Under the pieces are notes generated by a model. It saw only the letters and a list, made by a program, of their open reading frames with translations, did no database searches and was not told the origin of the DNA. From a virus, in IMG/VR virus record IMGVR_UViG_3300021363_000018, positions 1 to 30,225 of that record: a stretch of 30,225 bases of DNA, one strand, 5' to 3'. The position numbers and the translations under genes are program-made. Positions 1 to 7,222 of the stretch are shown here, one piece after another. Within the stretch, counting starts at the first letter, position 1, and each line of letters begins with the position of its first letter.

Positions 1-189
1 GTCGAACTGCTGCTTCTTGATGTCTGCCATACCTTCGGTGTACGGGTACGCGTCCCGCGTAGCCGACAGGAAAGGAATGCCGGACAACGCGTAGTCGAAC
101 TCGTAGTCTTGAAGGTTGTACGAACCACCGACGCCAGTCCCACCGAAGTTGGAGAGCTGCCATGGGATCTTGTGGACGACGTCTGCCAT
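1..189 (-). CDS. Partial minor tail / structural protein (N-terminus only)
   Basis: The first 63 residues of a protein are present; the rest lies beyond base 1. The ATG at 187-189 follows TAAGGAGTAAC, a good ribosome site, and the gap to the preceding fibre gene is 9 bp. The N-terminus reads MADVVHKIPWQLSNFGGTG and continues with aromatic- and Gly-rich sequence (SYNLQDYEFDY, RDAYPYTEG). From memory, this kind of opening occurs in minor tail proteins of actinobacteriophages that continue into long beta-rich domains. That recall cannot be checked here. Position at the end of the tail module agrees. The domain that would define its function is outside the window. Confidence 0.6.
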   Translation of the reverse strand, partial: MADVVHKIPWQLSNFGGTGVGGSYNLQDYEFDYALSGIPFLSATRDAYPYTEGMADIKKQQFD

Positions 190-198
190 GGTTACTCC

Positions 199-1629
199 TT
201 AGTTGGTTGAGACTGCGGTCCAGTTGAACGGGATACCGGCGAACGTAGTAGACGCGCCATAGAAGAACGCAGTGAAGCCGGTAGTCGAGAGGCCGATCGC
301 CCGACAGTTCCAGCCTGACGTAGTACCAGCGCCGCTGGCGATGTTCACGTGCACGCTGGGCACCGAGTTGAACGGCGTAGCGAACGTCACGATAACGCTC
401 TGAGACGTAGCTGCCGTCACCGACACGGAGCCGGTGCCGGTCTGTGTGGCCCGGTACTCCATGAAGCCTTGCGACGTCTGTACTATCGAGCCGTTCACTT
501 CGATGTCGGAAGTGACCGAGAGGTTGCCCACGGTGTCGAAGCTGCCGTTAGCGGCAACGCTGGCAACGATAGCGTTGGAAGAGTTGATCCACTGCTGTAG
601 GTTGCCGGTCTGCGACGTGGTGTTAGCGAAGACCCTGAGCGGTACGGTAGCCGCTGTACCTGTGACGTTGCCGATGTCCGAAGACTCGGCTGCGATGAAC
701 CTGCCAGCGCTGTTCACCAGGATCAGAGACTTCGATGCGGAGTCCTGAACGTTGAGGAAGTTGGCAGACTGAGCGACTGCGCCTCTTACCCTGAACGCGA
801 TCTGTGCCGGTGACAGGTTGCTGATCGTGGTGTGCCCGTCGTTGAACACGGCGAGTCTCTCGTTGGCTCCGCCTGAGTCTGCGAGCCTGATGGCTCGCTT
901 GGTAGCGGAAGTGTCGGGGACTCCGATGTCGAGCGGCAAGAACGCCGTGGTAGACGTAGGCGTAAGCGCTAGCGTTCCACCTGCCAGCAGAGCCGCACGG
1001 TCAGTACCGCCAACGTCTTCTACTACCCTGACCTTGTACGTCGCATCGGTGTCGGTAACAGACTTCGCGAGGACCGCACCACCACTGGAGTTGAACGTGA
1101 TCATAGGAGTGAGGGAGACCTCATCCCGGAGCCAGTTCATACGTGAAGCGGTGAGGTTAGCGCTGTCACCGATCACCGAGGTAACAGCACCGGGTCCAGT
1201 GTTGAACAGGTCTACGTTCTCAAGGCTGCCATGCGCCTTTGTAAGCGTCTTGTTTGTCAGCGTCTGAGTATCGGTAGTCCCGACCACGGCAGAGCCTACA
1301 GCGAGGCCGTGTACGTTCGTGGAGCCATTGATGTGCTGCTGGAACTCGGTGAAGTCACGTGCCGAAGTCACGTGCCGAACGACAGCGCCAACGTTGTGCG
1401 AGCTGGCAGGAGTGCTGTCCACGCTTCGGGTGACCGTGAGCGAGAAGCCAGCGACCGCCGTGACGTCTACCAGCTCCTCGTTTGCGCCGCCGTAGTCCAG
1501 TGACAAGGTGTACGGAGTAGAGCCAGGGAAGCCCGTGGTAGCAGCGACGACGATAGTCGTGTTGGACGGTGTGATGCCTGCGGTAAGCGTCGTCTGGATT
1601 GCCGTCGAACTGTAGAAGCGGATAGCCAT
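199..1629 (-). CDS. Tail fibre protein with H-type-lectin-like tip
   Basis: A protein of 476 residues. The start is the ATG at 1627-1629 (MAIRFYSST), because TAGGAGAAG lies just upstream; the frame stays open further upstream but that part overlaps the previous gene and reads as non-coding. The N-terminal ~110 residues are a beta-rich module (repeated TTxxFPGS / VTRSVDSTPASSHNVGA-type strands) like those joining fibres to a tail. The middle is Ala/Thr/Ser-rich with TLTNKTLT, a phrase common in phage fibres. The last ~90 residues (from about GFMEYRATQTG, with VTFATPFNSVPSV and a final FNWTAVSTN) match the strand pattern of H-type lectin or fibre-tip domains. Host-surface binding is inferred from family and position. 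Confidence 0.8.
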   Translation of the reverse strand: MAIRFYSSTAIQTTLTAGITPSNTTIVVAATTGFPGSTPYTLSLDYGGANEELVDVTAVAGFSLTVTRSVDSTPASSHNVGAVVRHVTSARDFTEFQQHINGSTNVHGLAVGSAVVGTTDTQTLTNKTLTKAHGSLENVDLFNTGPGAVTSVIGDSANLTASRMNWLRDEVSLTPMITFNSSGGAVLAKSVTDTDATYKVRVVEDVGGTDRAALLAGGTLALTPTSTTAFLPLDIGVPDTSATKRAIRLADSGGANERLAVFNDGHTTISNLSPAQIAFRVRGAVAQSANFLNVQDSASKSLILVNSAGRFIAAESSDIGNVTGTAATVPLRVFANTTSQTGNLQQWINSSNAIVASVAANGSFDTVGNLSVTSDIEVNGSIVQTSQGFMEYRATQTGTGSVSVTAATSQSVIVTFATPFNSVPSVHVNIASGAGTTSGWNCRAIGLSTTGFTAFFYGASTTFAGIPFNWTAVSTN

Positions 1630-1637
1630 GACTTCTC

Positions 1638-2564
1638 CTAACTGTTGAAGGTCTGGTAGTTCTCGAACAGCCGGAAGAGTCGGTCTCGTTCCTCGTTCAG
1701 CCGCTTCGTGTAGAGCGACAGGTACAACTGAGCAGCCTGAGCACCGGCACCGGTAGGCACGAGCGGAGCCCGCTCGGTCGCTTCGATGTTCTGCTGCTGG
1801 AGTCGTGCTGCTTCGTATGCAGGAAGCAGACGCCAGCAAGCGCCGTACACGATAAGGTCTACCACTCGCTCGGGAAGCCCTGATACCAGCTCGAAGTCAT
1901 CGCTGTTGCTTGAGAGTGTCGACGGCTTGGTTGTGTACGACACACGGACATCCCGTCCAGGAACCACGAAGTCATACAGCTGGATAGACCGGCCCGTAGG
2001 GGCCGGAGTAGGAGCAACCTGAGAACCGGTAGAAGCGAGAGCGTTGAAGCGCCACTTCTGCGAAGGGAACCAGACGCGAGACGGACCGATGGTATTGATG
2101 ACCACCTTGTACACATCCTCCGCCTCAGCGGGGATCGGGTACTCGTAGCGAGCTGCCTGATACGGGAACTCGTACTCTCCGAACACGAACAGATCCGGAT
2201 AGACTCCGTTGATCGTGTCGTTGATCGCTTCCTTGATACGCGACCGAGGGAACCTTGGGTCGTTGGTGATGATGTCGTTCAGCGCATGAGCGCTAGCAGT
2301 AGTACCTTCGGTACCACGGCCATTGGTTCCTGCCATCACGGTGACAGTGCCAGAAGGCCTGTCGAACTTCTTGACGAGAATCATCTCGTCACCGATCTCT
2401 ACCAGCCCCCTGGACAGGTTGGTAATCGTTTCTCCGTCAGCCTGGAACGTGATGTCCGTCGGAGCCATGGCTACCGTGAGGTAAGAGATAGAAGCCTGAT
2501 CCTTGGTGTAGCCAAGAAGCTGCTGCTTCACTCGGTCTACGATCTGGTCGAACGTGGTAGCCAT
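1638..2564 (-). CDS. Probable tail adaptor / head-tail connector-like protein
   Basis: 308 residues; ATG at 2562-2564 preceded by AAGGAGAG. The N-terminus (TFDQIVDRVKQQLLGYTKDQ) is helical. It is followed by a short beta domain (EIGDEMILVKKFD, AGTNGRGTEGT) and then RSRIKEAINDTINGVYPDLF, an arrangement seen in tail-adaptor or tubular proteins that seat on the portal of short-tailed phages. The C-terminal part is alpha-helical with VVDLIVYGACWRLLP and a charged end. It lies between a 155-residue beta protein and the lectin-tipped fibre, which fits a tail-tube or adaptor role. The family assignment is by architecture only; a baseplate- or collar-type protein is the alternative. Confidence 0.6.
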   Translation of the reverse strand: MATTFDQIVDRVKQQLLGYTKDQASISYLTVAMAPTDITFQADGETITNLSRGLVEIGDEMILVKKFDRPSGTVTVMAGTNGRGTEGTTASAHALNDIITNDPRFPRSRIKEAINDTINGVYPDLFVFGEYEFPYQAARYEYPIPAEAEDVYKVVINTIGPSRVWFPSQKWRFNALASTGSQVAPTPAPTGRSIQLYDFVVPGRDVRVSYTTKPSTLSSNSDDFELVSGLPERVVDLIVYGACWRLLPAYEAARLQQQNIEATERAPLVPTGAGAQAAQLYLSLYTKRLNEERDRLFRLFENYQTFNS

Positions 2565-2573
2565 GAACTCTCC

Positions 2574-3041
2574 TTAGCTTGCCATCAGGCTGGCATCAAC
2601 GGTTCCGCCGGTCATGATCGTAGTAACGTTCCCTCGGGCGTAACGCCAAGCACCGGTGATAGTCGCAGACGTGACGCCAGGAGCGGACTGCGTCACGGGA
2701 GTTCCCCGGAACCAGTTGGTGTTGTCCTGTGAGACTTCGAGGGCAACGGCCCCAGCGGATACACCGACGTTCGCAGTGATAGCGATGGTCAGGTTGGTCT
2801 TAGCCGACCCGAAGTCGGCTACGGCGCCGGGGCCGGTAGCGCTCGCTCCGGTGAGCGCCTTGCTCGATACAAGAGCGCCGGTCGTAACGACCAGGCCAGC
2901 TCCGAGGTTCGGTCCAGGAACGGCGATGTTAGCCGTCTGGCCGCCCTGTGAGACGCTTACGAACGAAGGAGCTGCCGCAGTGCCACCGGTAGTACCAGCG
3001 GTCGTTACAGTGCCTTCTACGCGTACTGTCATTTCAGCCAT
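2574..3041 (-). CDS. Small beta-rich virion protein, unknown role
   Basis: 155 residues, rich in Gly, Ala, Thr and Val, with no charged helical stretches. Strands such as TVRVEGTVTTAG and ALEVSQDNTNWFRGTPVT suggest one or two beta-sandwich domains. SQDNTNWF..TPV resembles small phage tail or decoration proteins that sit on virion surfaces. The start MAEMTVRVEG overlaps the end of the preceding gene (ATGGCTGA) and has GAGGGAGG about 10 nt upstream. Location among tail genes supports a structural role. Nothing identifies a specific function. Confidence 0.7.
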   Translation of the reverse strand: MAEMTVRVEGTVTTAGTTGGTAAAPSFVSVSQGGQTANIAVPGPNLGAGLVVTTGALVSSKALTGASATGPGAVADFGSAKTNLTIAITANVGVSAGAVALEVSQDNTNWFRGTPVTQSAPGVTSATITGAWRYARGNVTTIMTGGTVDASLMAS

Positions 3042-3288
3042 GGGCTTCTGCCTCCCTCATTGCGGCATCTGTCTGATGCTGCTTGGTTCCAGCAGGCTCT
3101 ACGCCTTGCCTTCGAGCTGAGTCGTAACTGTCAAGCTCTCGATCCCACGCCTTCTGGACGTTGGTGTCAGACAGGTTCGGAGCCAGGTTGAGCCGCTTGC
3201 TTCGGAGGCACTCTCCGAAGGTGCGATGATCCTTGGTGACGCAAGCCGCGCTACAGCGTAGGCCCGGCTTGAATTGCTTAGTGCTCAC
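3034..3288 (-). CDS. Small Cys-containing phage protein, unknown
   Basis: About 84 residues from the GTG at 3286-3288 (reads VSTKQFKPGLRC). A TTG at 3298-3300 would add four residues and is the alternative; neither has a strong ribosome site, and both overlap the previous gene, suggesting translational coupling. The N-terminus carries C..AC...DHRTFGEC, three cysteines and a histidine in about 20 residues, which could bind a metal. The rest is hydrophilic and helical (QKAWDRELDSYDSARRQG). I recall similar small proteins of unknown role in the structural modules of actinobacteriophages. Confidence 0.7.
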   Translation of the reverse strand: MSTKQFKPGLRCSAACVTKDHRTFGECLRSKRLNLAPNLSDTNVQKAWDRELDSYDSARRQGVEPAGTKQHQTDAAMREAEAHG

Positions 3289-3535
3289 CGACCAGTCCAA
3301 TCGCCTCGATCTGAGCGTGAGGAATCAGTACGATCTCGGTCTGGGGAGCGACGTGGATAGAACCACGGAACTTCACATACACCTGATCGAAGTCCAGAAC
3401 CTCGTAGTTCTGGAGAGTCCTTCCACCGGAGACGAGGTTCACCAGAGCGCCGACCTTCAAGAACGACGGAGGGACGGGCGGAGGAAAGAAGTCTTCGGGC
3501 TTGGGCTCTACGTTGATCTTCTTGGTCGGCGGCAT
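3278..3535 (-). CDS. Small protein with possible Sm-like beta domain, unknown
   Basis: 85 residues. The start ATG at 3533-3535 sits just after the TAA of the preceding gene, whose last codons supply AGGAGC as the ribosome site. The first ~25 residues are Pro/Lys-rich (EDFFPPPVPPSFLKVG). The rest alternates hydrophobic and polar residues in five probable strands (ALVNLVSG, YEVLDFDQVYVKF, TEIVLIPHAQIEAIG). The closing pattern recalls Sm/Hfq-like barrels, but that is a fold guess from strand spacing, not a recognised family. Flanked by small genes in the tail region. Confidence 0.65.
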   Translation of the reverse strand: MPPTKKINVEPKPEDFFPPPVPPSFLKVGALVNLVSGGRTLQNYEVLDFDQVYVKFRGSIHVAPQTEIVLIPHAQIEAIGLVGEH

Positions 3536-3536
3536 G

Positions 3537-3749
3537 TTACTTGCTCCTAGCGATTGCGGCGTTGCCCCAGAACATGACTTCTTCCAGGTGCGTGATAGCG
3601 AGGGCCTTCTCTCGGCCCTCGGGAAGCTTCTCGTTCAGGAAGTCCGCAAGCTGACGACAGTTCTCACGAACCGAAGTGTGCTCGTTGCGCTTCTCTTCCG
3701 TTGTCGCGGCGTGAAACGCGAAGCGGTTAGTGATGTCGTCAGGACTCAT
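3537..3749 (-). CDS. Small helical protein resembling the Acb2/Tad1 anti-defence family
   Basis: 70 residues, predicted all helical. It begins MSPDDITNRFAFHAATTEEK and ends EGREKALAITHLEEVMFWGN followed by AAIARSK. The RF.[FY]H start, the central R..C..LA..L....P.GREK and the closing LAIT.LEE.MFW.NAAIAR form a pattern I associate with the phage family now grouped with Acb2/Tad1. Characterised members bind cyclic nucleotide signals and blunt CBASS or Thoeris immunity. The similarity is recalled, not searched, and it is strongest in the C-terminal helix. ATG at 3747-3749 overlaps the preceding gene's stop. Placement inside the virion block would give late expression. It could instead be an unrelated structural-module protein. 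Confidence 0.6.
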   Translation of the reverse strand: MSPDDITNRFAFHAATTEEKRNEHTSVRENCRQLADFLNEKLPEGREKALAITHLEEVMFWGNAAIARSK

Positions 3750-3994
3750 TAGTCGTTGTCTCCTACGGAATTGGTGCGGTAGATGCCCTGCTTCTGCGAG
3801 TCGTGGTCCGACCCGAGGTCGGCCATCTTCGGAGTGGTGAACGCAGCGAGGTGGGTCTCAAGGATTCCCTTCTCGTTGTGCTCTACGTTGGTCGTGGTCC
3901 CAGCAGGACCACAGAGGGAGCAGGTGCAGCCGAGGTTGTGCGTGAACGTAGTGTCGCCCTCGGTCTTCGCTGGGTCGTAGCTCTTGTAGGTCAC
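3749..3994 (-). CDS. Small CxCxxC protein, unknown
   Basis: 81 residues from the GTG at 3992-3994 (MTYKSYDPAK), preceded by AAGGAGTTCGAA. The central segment HNLGCTCSLCG has a histidine and three cysteines and may hold a metal. The rest is hydrophilic (TTNVEHNEKGILETH, DLGSDHDSQKQG) with no membrane segment. The stop overlaps the start of the Acb2/Tad1-like gene by one base, so the two are probably translationally coupled. No function recognised. Confidence 0.7.
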   Translation of the reverse strand: MTYKSYDPAKTEGDTTFTHNLGCTCSLCGPAGTTTNVEHNEKGILETHLAAFTTPKMADLGSDHDSQKQGIYRTNSVGDND

Positions 3995-4004
3995 TTCGAA
4001 CTCC

Positions 4005-5345
4005 TTAGGACTGCTTCAAAATGATCCACCTGACGACCGAGGTATCGGTGGCAGATGTGGACTTGAGTGTGAAACTGGTTCCGGCAGTAAGGGCGCTCAC
4101 GAAGAGCGCCCCTTGAGTTCCACCAGGAGTGATAGCACTAGCCACCACAACGCTGTTGGTCGTGATAGCGGAGGTGGAAACAGTAACGGTGCCAGCCACT
4201 AGAGTGGCCTGGCCCGCAGTCGGGGTTCCGGTGTTACCTATCACCGTAGAACCGGCACCACTCAGATCGAGAGCGGCGAACGACCAGGCTCCGTCTGTGA
4301 CGATCATGTTGTGGCTGATGTTGTTGTTGCCGCCACCACCACTGGAAGACTCCCGGATAGCATCACGAGAAACCCCAGCGCCTGGAGCGCTGGCAATCAT
4401 GTTGCCGACGATCACGTTGGCACTGGTGCCGAACTCAAGGTAGACGCCGCTGGCCTGGCCTGCCGTACCAGCGATACCAGGAGAGAAGAACGTGTTGTTA
4501 GAGACGATGCACCGCTGCCCAGCGATGAAGACGTTGTCTCCAGACAGCCCGTCGAAGTTGCAGTTCGTCACCTTGGTAGACTTGGCGTTCTGGATCCAGA
4601 TGCCCTTGGAGTTGTTGGCTCCGTTGACGAAGTTGCACGAGTTGATGAAGTTCGTACCAGACTCGTCGTAGATAGAAGCCGCATTGGAGCCAGCTCCACC
4701 GAGGAACTCGAAGTCACAGAAGATGATCTGGTTCTCATCGTTGGACGTCATGTGAACGCCACGGCCAGAACCGGCAGACCCCGTGGTCTGGTCGAACAGG
4801 CAACCGATCACTCGGTTGACGTGACCGAAAGCACCGCCGGTAAGACCGGCAAGGAGAAGCGACTCGTCTCGGCAGAACGTGAAGTGGATGTTGCTGAACA
4901 GGCAGGCGATAGCGCCTGCGCCGTTGATGCCGCCACTCACTCCGGACTGCTGGAGATAGTTGCCGTCGATCTCAAGGTCTCGGACGGTGATCCTGGTATC
5001 CGTTCCACCGAACGTCAAGGCGTACGTGTTGACGTTGTTGCCAAGCTTGAGGGAAGTTCCCCAGCCTGACCCTTGAATGGTCAGGCCTTCACCAGCAGGG
5101 ATGTTAAGGGTCTGGTTCAGGATGTACACCCCAGCAGGGATGTAGACGATTCCTCCACCAGCGATAGCGGCAGCGTTGATAGCTGCCTGAATGCCAGGAG
5201 CATCGTTGTTCGAGCCGTTGCCCAGCGCTCCATACTCTTTGACGTTGAAGCTGATCTGGGTAAGTCGAGTGTCGATGCTAGCCGTTGCGGCGTTGAGCGG
5301 GACGTCCCAGTTGAGGGTTCCCCTTGGGATTGCGTAGTTAGTCAC
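4005..5345 (-). CDS. Tailspike with pectate-lyase-type right-handed beta-helix
   Basis: 446 residues. I place the start at the GTG 5343-5345 (VTNYAIPRGTLNWD) because AAGGAGGATTTG precedes it; the frame extends 10 codons further but only into the previous gene. An N-terminal ~45-residue attachment segment leads into VKEYGALGNGSNNDAPGIQA and AGGGIVYIPAGVY, the hallmark of the pectate-lyase-3 superfamily. About 280 residues of N-rich beta-helix coils follow (e.g. NVFIAGQRCIVSNNTFFSPG). The C-terminal ~80 residues are a Thr/Val-rich beta domain, likely for trimerisation or receptor contact. The inferred role is cell-surface glycan binding or degradation; no catalytic residues are assigned. Confidence 0.85.
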   Translation of the reverse strand: MTNYAIPRGTLNWDVPLNAATASIDTRLTQISFNVKEYGALGNGSNNDAPGIQAAINAAAIAGGGIVYIPAGVYILNQTLNIPAGEGLTIQGSGWGTSLKLGNNVNTYALTFGGTDTRITVRDLEIDGNYLQQSGVSGGINGAGAIACLFSNIHFTFCRDESLLLAGLTGGAFGHVNRVIGCLFDQTTGSAGSGRGVHMTSNDENQIIFCDFEFLGGAGSNAASIYDESGTNFINSCNFVNGANNSKGIWIQNAKSTKVTNCNFDGLSGDNVFIAGQRCIVSNNTFFSPGIAGTAGQASGVYLEFGTSANVIVGNMIASAPGAGVSRDAIRESSSGGGGNNNISHNMIVTDGAWSFAALDLSGAGSTVIGNTGTPTAGQATLVAGTVTVSTSAITTNSVVVASAITPGGTQGALFVSALTAGTSFTLKSTSATDTSVVRWIILKQS

Positions 5346-5721
5346 CAAATCCTCCTTCGCCAAAGCCGCCTTCACCGAAGCCGCCCCCGGGTATCAGTGT
5401 GAAGTTCGATTCATCGACCAGACCTGAACCGATCAGGCAAGCCTTGGTTGCGTCGTCTACGATGTGCTCGTATCCTCCGCGAAAGTAGTGCAAGCCAGCC
5501 GAAGGGGCTGGCCAGAAGTCTGTGTCTGTACCGTTCGGGTTTGGGGGCAGGTTCACTGCCCCAATCTCGTTGGTGTAAGCGTCGTACCGAACTGCTTCGT
5601 ACTGGCAAGGGGCTATTTCCTGAATGGAAATAGCTCGGTCCAAGCGGAACCGTTCCATCAACGAGTTCCAGGCAAAGGGAGCCTCCGAGACGGTCGGTGT
5701 GGTGAACAGCCATGTAGCCAC
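5338..5721 (-). CDS. Virion-module protein with Gly-rich C-terminal repeat
   Basis: 127 residues. It starts MATWLFTTPTVSEAPFAWNS, continues with a compact aromatic-rich domain (FRLDRAISIQEIAPCQYEAVRYD), and ends in a glycine-rich tail with three GGFGE/D units (GGGFGEGGFGEGGFGD). The last codons overlap the tailspike start by 8 bp and supply its ribosome site, so spike synthesis is probably coupled to this gene. No family was recognised. A tail or connector role is inferred from position between the capsid genes and tailspike. A 9-bp perfect stem-loop lies inside the coding region at 5612-5634. Confidence 0.75.
   Translation of the reverse strand: MATWLFTTPTVSEAPFAWNSLMERFRLDRAISIQEIAPCQYEAVRYDAYTNEIGAVNLPPNPNGTDTDFWPAPSAGLHYFRGGYEHIVDDATKACLIGSGLVDESNFTLIPGGGFGEGGFGEGGFGD
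5612..5634. other. Perfect stem-loop inside a coding region
   Basis: GCTATTTCC (5612-5620) and GGAAATAGC (5626-5634) are perfect inverted repeats around a 5-nt loop, TGAAT. A-T content is high for this genome. It lies within the Gly-tailed protein gene upstream of the tailspike. It may tune translation or be a protein-binding site. Confidence 0.6.
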
Positions 5722-5737
5722 GAAGGCTCCCCTTTCA

Positions 5738-5786
5738 GATGCGTCGCAGCCGTAAGGCTGCTAGTTGTCGCATCGAGCTATGCTCG
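5738..5786 (-). promoter_or_regulatory. Nested stem-loops between two structural genes
   Basis: The 70-bp gap after the stop at 5792 holds GATGCG/CGCATC (5738-5743 with 5769-5774) enclosing CAGCC/GGCTG (5747-5751 with 5756-5760), plus CGAGC-TAT-GCTCG (5774-5786). There is no U-tract. This may be a terminator-like or RNA-processing element separating capsid-level from tail-level expression. Confidence 0.45.
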
Positions 5787-5791
5787 GATGC

Positions 5792-6115
5792 TCACTGCGA
5801 GTTGAGAGTGAACCATTGCGTACCATCGGAAACGATGGACGCGCGACCAGTAGAACCACCAGCAGTACCGGCGACCATGGCGAACGTAGCCGCACCATTG
5901 ATGGTCTCGGCCGCGTTGCCGTCGATCGTCAGAACGCCAGTGTTGTTACAGATCAGCTGGTACACACGACCCGGCTGGGTCGTAGCGACAGGCGGAAGCG
6001 TTACCGTCTTGGTCGCAGCGTTGGTGTAGATGGTGACGTAGTCGTTCGCGGTGAGCGTGTCAGTCACACCAGCGACGGTACGCGTAGTGAATGACGTGTT
6101 GTCGAAGCCGGACAT
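5792..6115 (-). CDS. Small decoration- or fibre-like protein next to capsid gene
   Basis: 107 residues from the ATG at 6113-6115, with CCTAGGAGG upstream. The sequence is all-beta in look: TANDYVTIYTNAATKTVTLP, then PGRVYQLICNNTGVLTIDGN, then AETINGA and a closing DGTQWFTLNSQ. This (D)YT..-TLP-PGR-Y-I-TI-G-ETI-GA pattern is a repeat seen in phage fibre and head-fibre proteins. Being directly downstream of the major capsid gene, it may decorate the head, but a tail-fibre component is equally possible from the sequence. Confidence 0.7.
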   Translation of the reverse strand: MSGFDNTSFTTRTVAGVTDTLTANDYVTIYTNAATKTVTLPPVATTQPGRVYQLICNNTGVLTIDGNAAETINGAATFAMVAGTAGGSTGRASIVSDGTQWFTLNSQ

Positions 6116-6136
6116 TGAACCTCCTAGGGATTGGAA

Positions 6137-6160
6137 GGGAGGGGCCGTTAAGCCCCTCCC
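6137..6160 (-). terminator. Strong hairpin just downstream of the major capsid gene
   Basis: GGGAGGGGC (6137-6145) and GCCCCTCCC (6152-6160) form a perfect 9-bp stem with a 6-nt loop, 7 bp past the capsid stop codon. On the minus strand only a weak T-run (TTCC) follows, so it may be a partial terminator or a 3' stabiliser that raises capsid mRNA over downstream genes. Confidence 0.6.
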
Positions 6161-6167
6161 GTTAGGA

Positions 6168-7193
6168 CTAGCTAGTCGGGCGAGCAGTCGAAGTAGACTG
6201 AGCCACGATCAGCGACTCCGGACGGTACAGGTTCCAACCAGCAACGCCGTACCAGCCGAGAGGCTGGAACCGGGTCAGCTTGTCAACGACCGGACCACGG
6301 ACCGTGTGGAACTCTTCGGCAACCGCCTCAGCAAGAGCCTGCTGACCCGTGAAGTACGTGTTGTAAACACGCGACGCGCCAGCCGGAGCGGACGGACCCG
6401 AGTACGCAGCACCGGACTGCACGTTCTGAGCGCGAGGAGTCTCGATGTAGCAAGCACCTTCGTACTCGCCGATCTCGCCAGCCCAGATGTTGCCAGCCGC
6501 ACTGTAGTTGTGCGGGTCGCGCCACGCCGCAGCACCAGTCTCACGGCGCAGGTCGTAAGAGACCTGCGGGTGGATGTACGCGGTGTAGTAAGAGCCCTTG
6601 TTCGGGTGGACCTTGTTCGTCCGGAGCTGGGTCACCGAGAGGCGAGCCATGTCCGAAGAGAACGTGGAGAACGCGATGTTAGCGTCAGCCGCTCCACCGA
6701 TCTGGTTGACCGCGACAGGGTTGGTCGGCGTAGTGCCGAAGCCGTAGCCGATCGCACCAGCAGTACCAGAACGCCGCAGCGTCTGAGTACCAGTCGCAAG
6801 GACGTTCTGAACCAGAAGGTCGACAGAGTCGACAAGGTTCCACGCGACCTGGTTGACGAGACCAGCGGTCACGTCGGTGAAGCTGAACAGGTCCAGCTTG
6901 TTCGAGACCAGGATCGCGTTACCGTACTCGTTGAGAGTGACGGACACCGTGGTCGGGTTACCGGCCGCAACAGCGTCCGGGTCGACCAGCTCGTTCAGCG
7001 GAGTGATCTGCTGAGCAAGGTCCTGGTACAGCTCGAAGACGACGCTGGAACCAGGCATGGCCTGCTGAACCGGTCGCTTGTCAGCGACCATGCGGAACAT
7101 GGGCTGCGCACGCAGAGCGAACTCAAGCGCGCGGTCGTACGTGGTCTGAACGAGGTTCGCCATTGCGGCGGAACCGGTAAAGGCGTTAGCCAT
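6168..7193 (-). CDS. Major capsid protein, N4-gp56 type
   Basis: 341 residues; ATG at 7191-7193 preceded by GTGAGAG. The sequence reads as an HK97-fold capsid protein of the N4-gp56 family: an N-terminal helix (YDRALEFALRAQPMFRMVAD), then PGSSVVFELYQDLAQ, a long helical spine (LVNQVAWNLVDSVDLLVQN), HPQVSYDLRRETG...W.DPHNY, and IWAGEIGEYEGACYIETPR. It ends in the usual beta region (VDKLTRFQPLGWYGVAGWNL). Length is normal for the family. The scaffold gene lies directly upstream and a strong hairpin lies directly downstream. This is one of the firmest assignments in the window. Confidence 0.92.
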   Translation of the reverse strand: MANAFTGSAAMANLVQTTYDRALEFALRAQPMFRMVADKRPVQQAMPGSSVVFELYQDLAQQITPLNELVDPDAVAAGNPTTVSVTLNEYGNAILVSNKLDLFSFTDVTAGLVNQVAWNLVDSVDLLVQNVLATGTQTLRRSGTAGAIGYGFGTTPTNPVAVNQIGGAADANIAFSTFSSDMARLSVTQLRTNKVHPNKGSYYTAYIHPQVSYDLRRETGAAAWRDPHNYSAAGNIWAGEIGEYEGACYIETPRAQNVQSGAAYSGPSAPAGASRVYNTYFTGQQALAEAVAEEFHTVRGPVVDKLTRFQPLGWYGVAGWNLYRPESLIVAQSTSTARPTS

Positions 7194-7222
7194 TTAGCTC
7201 TCACATCCATTCTTAAGGGGAC

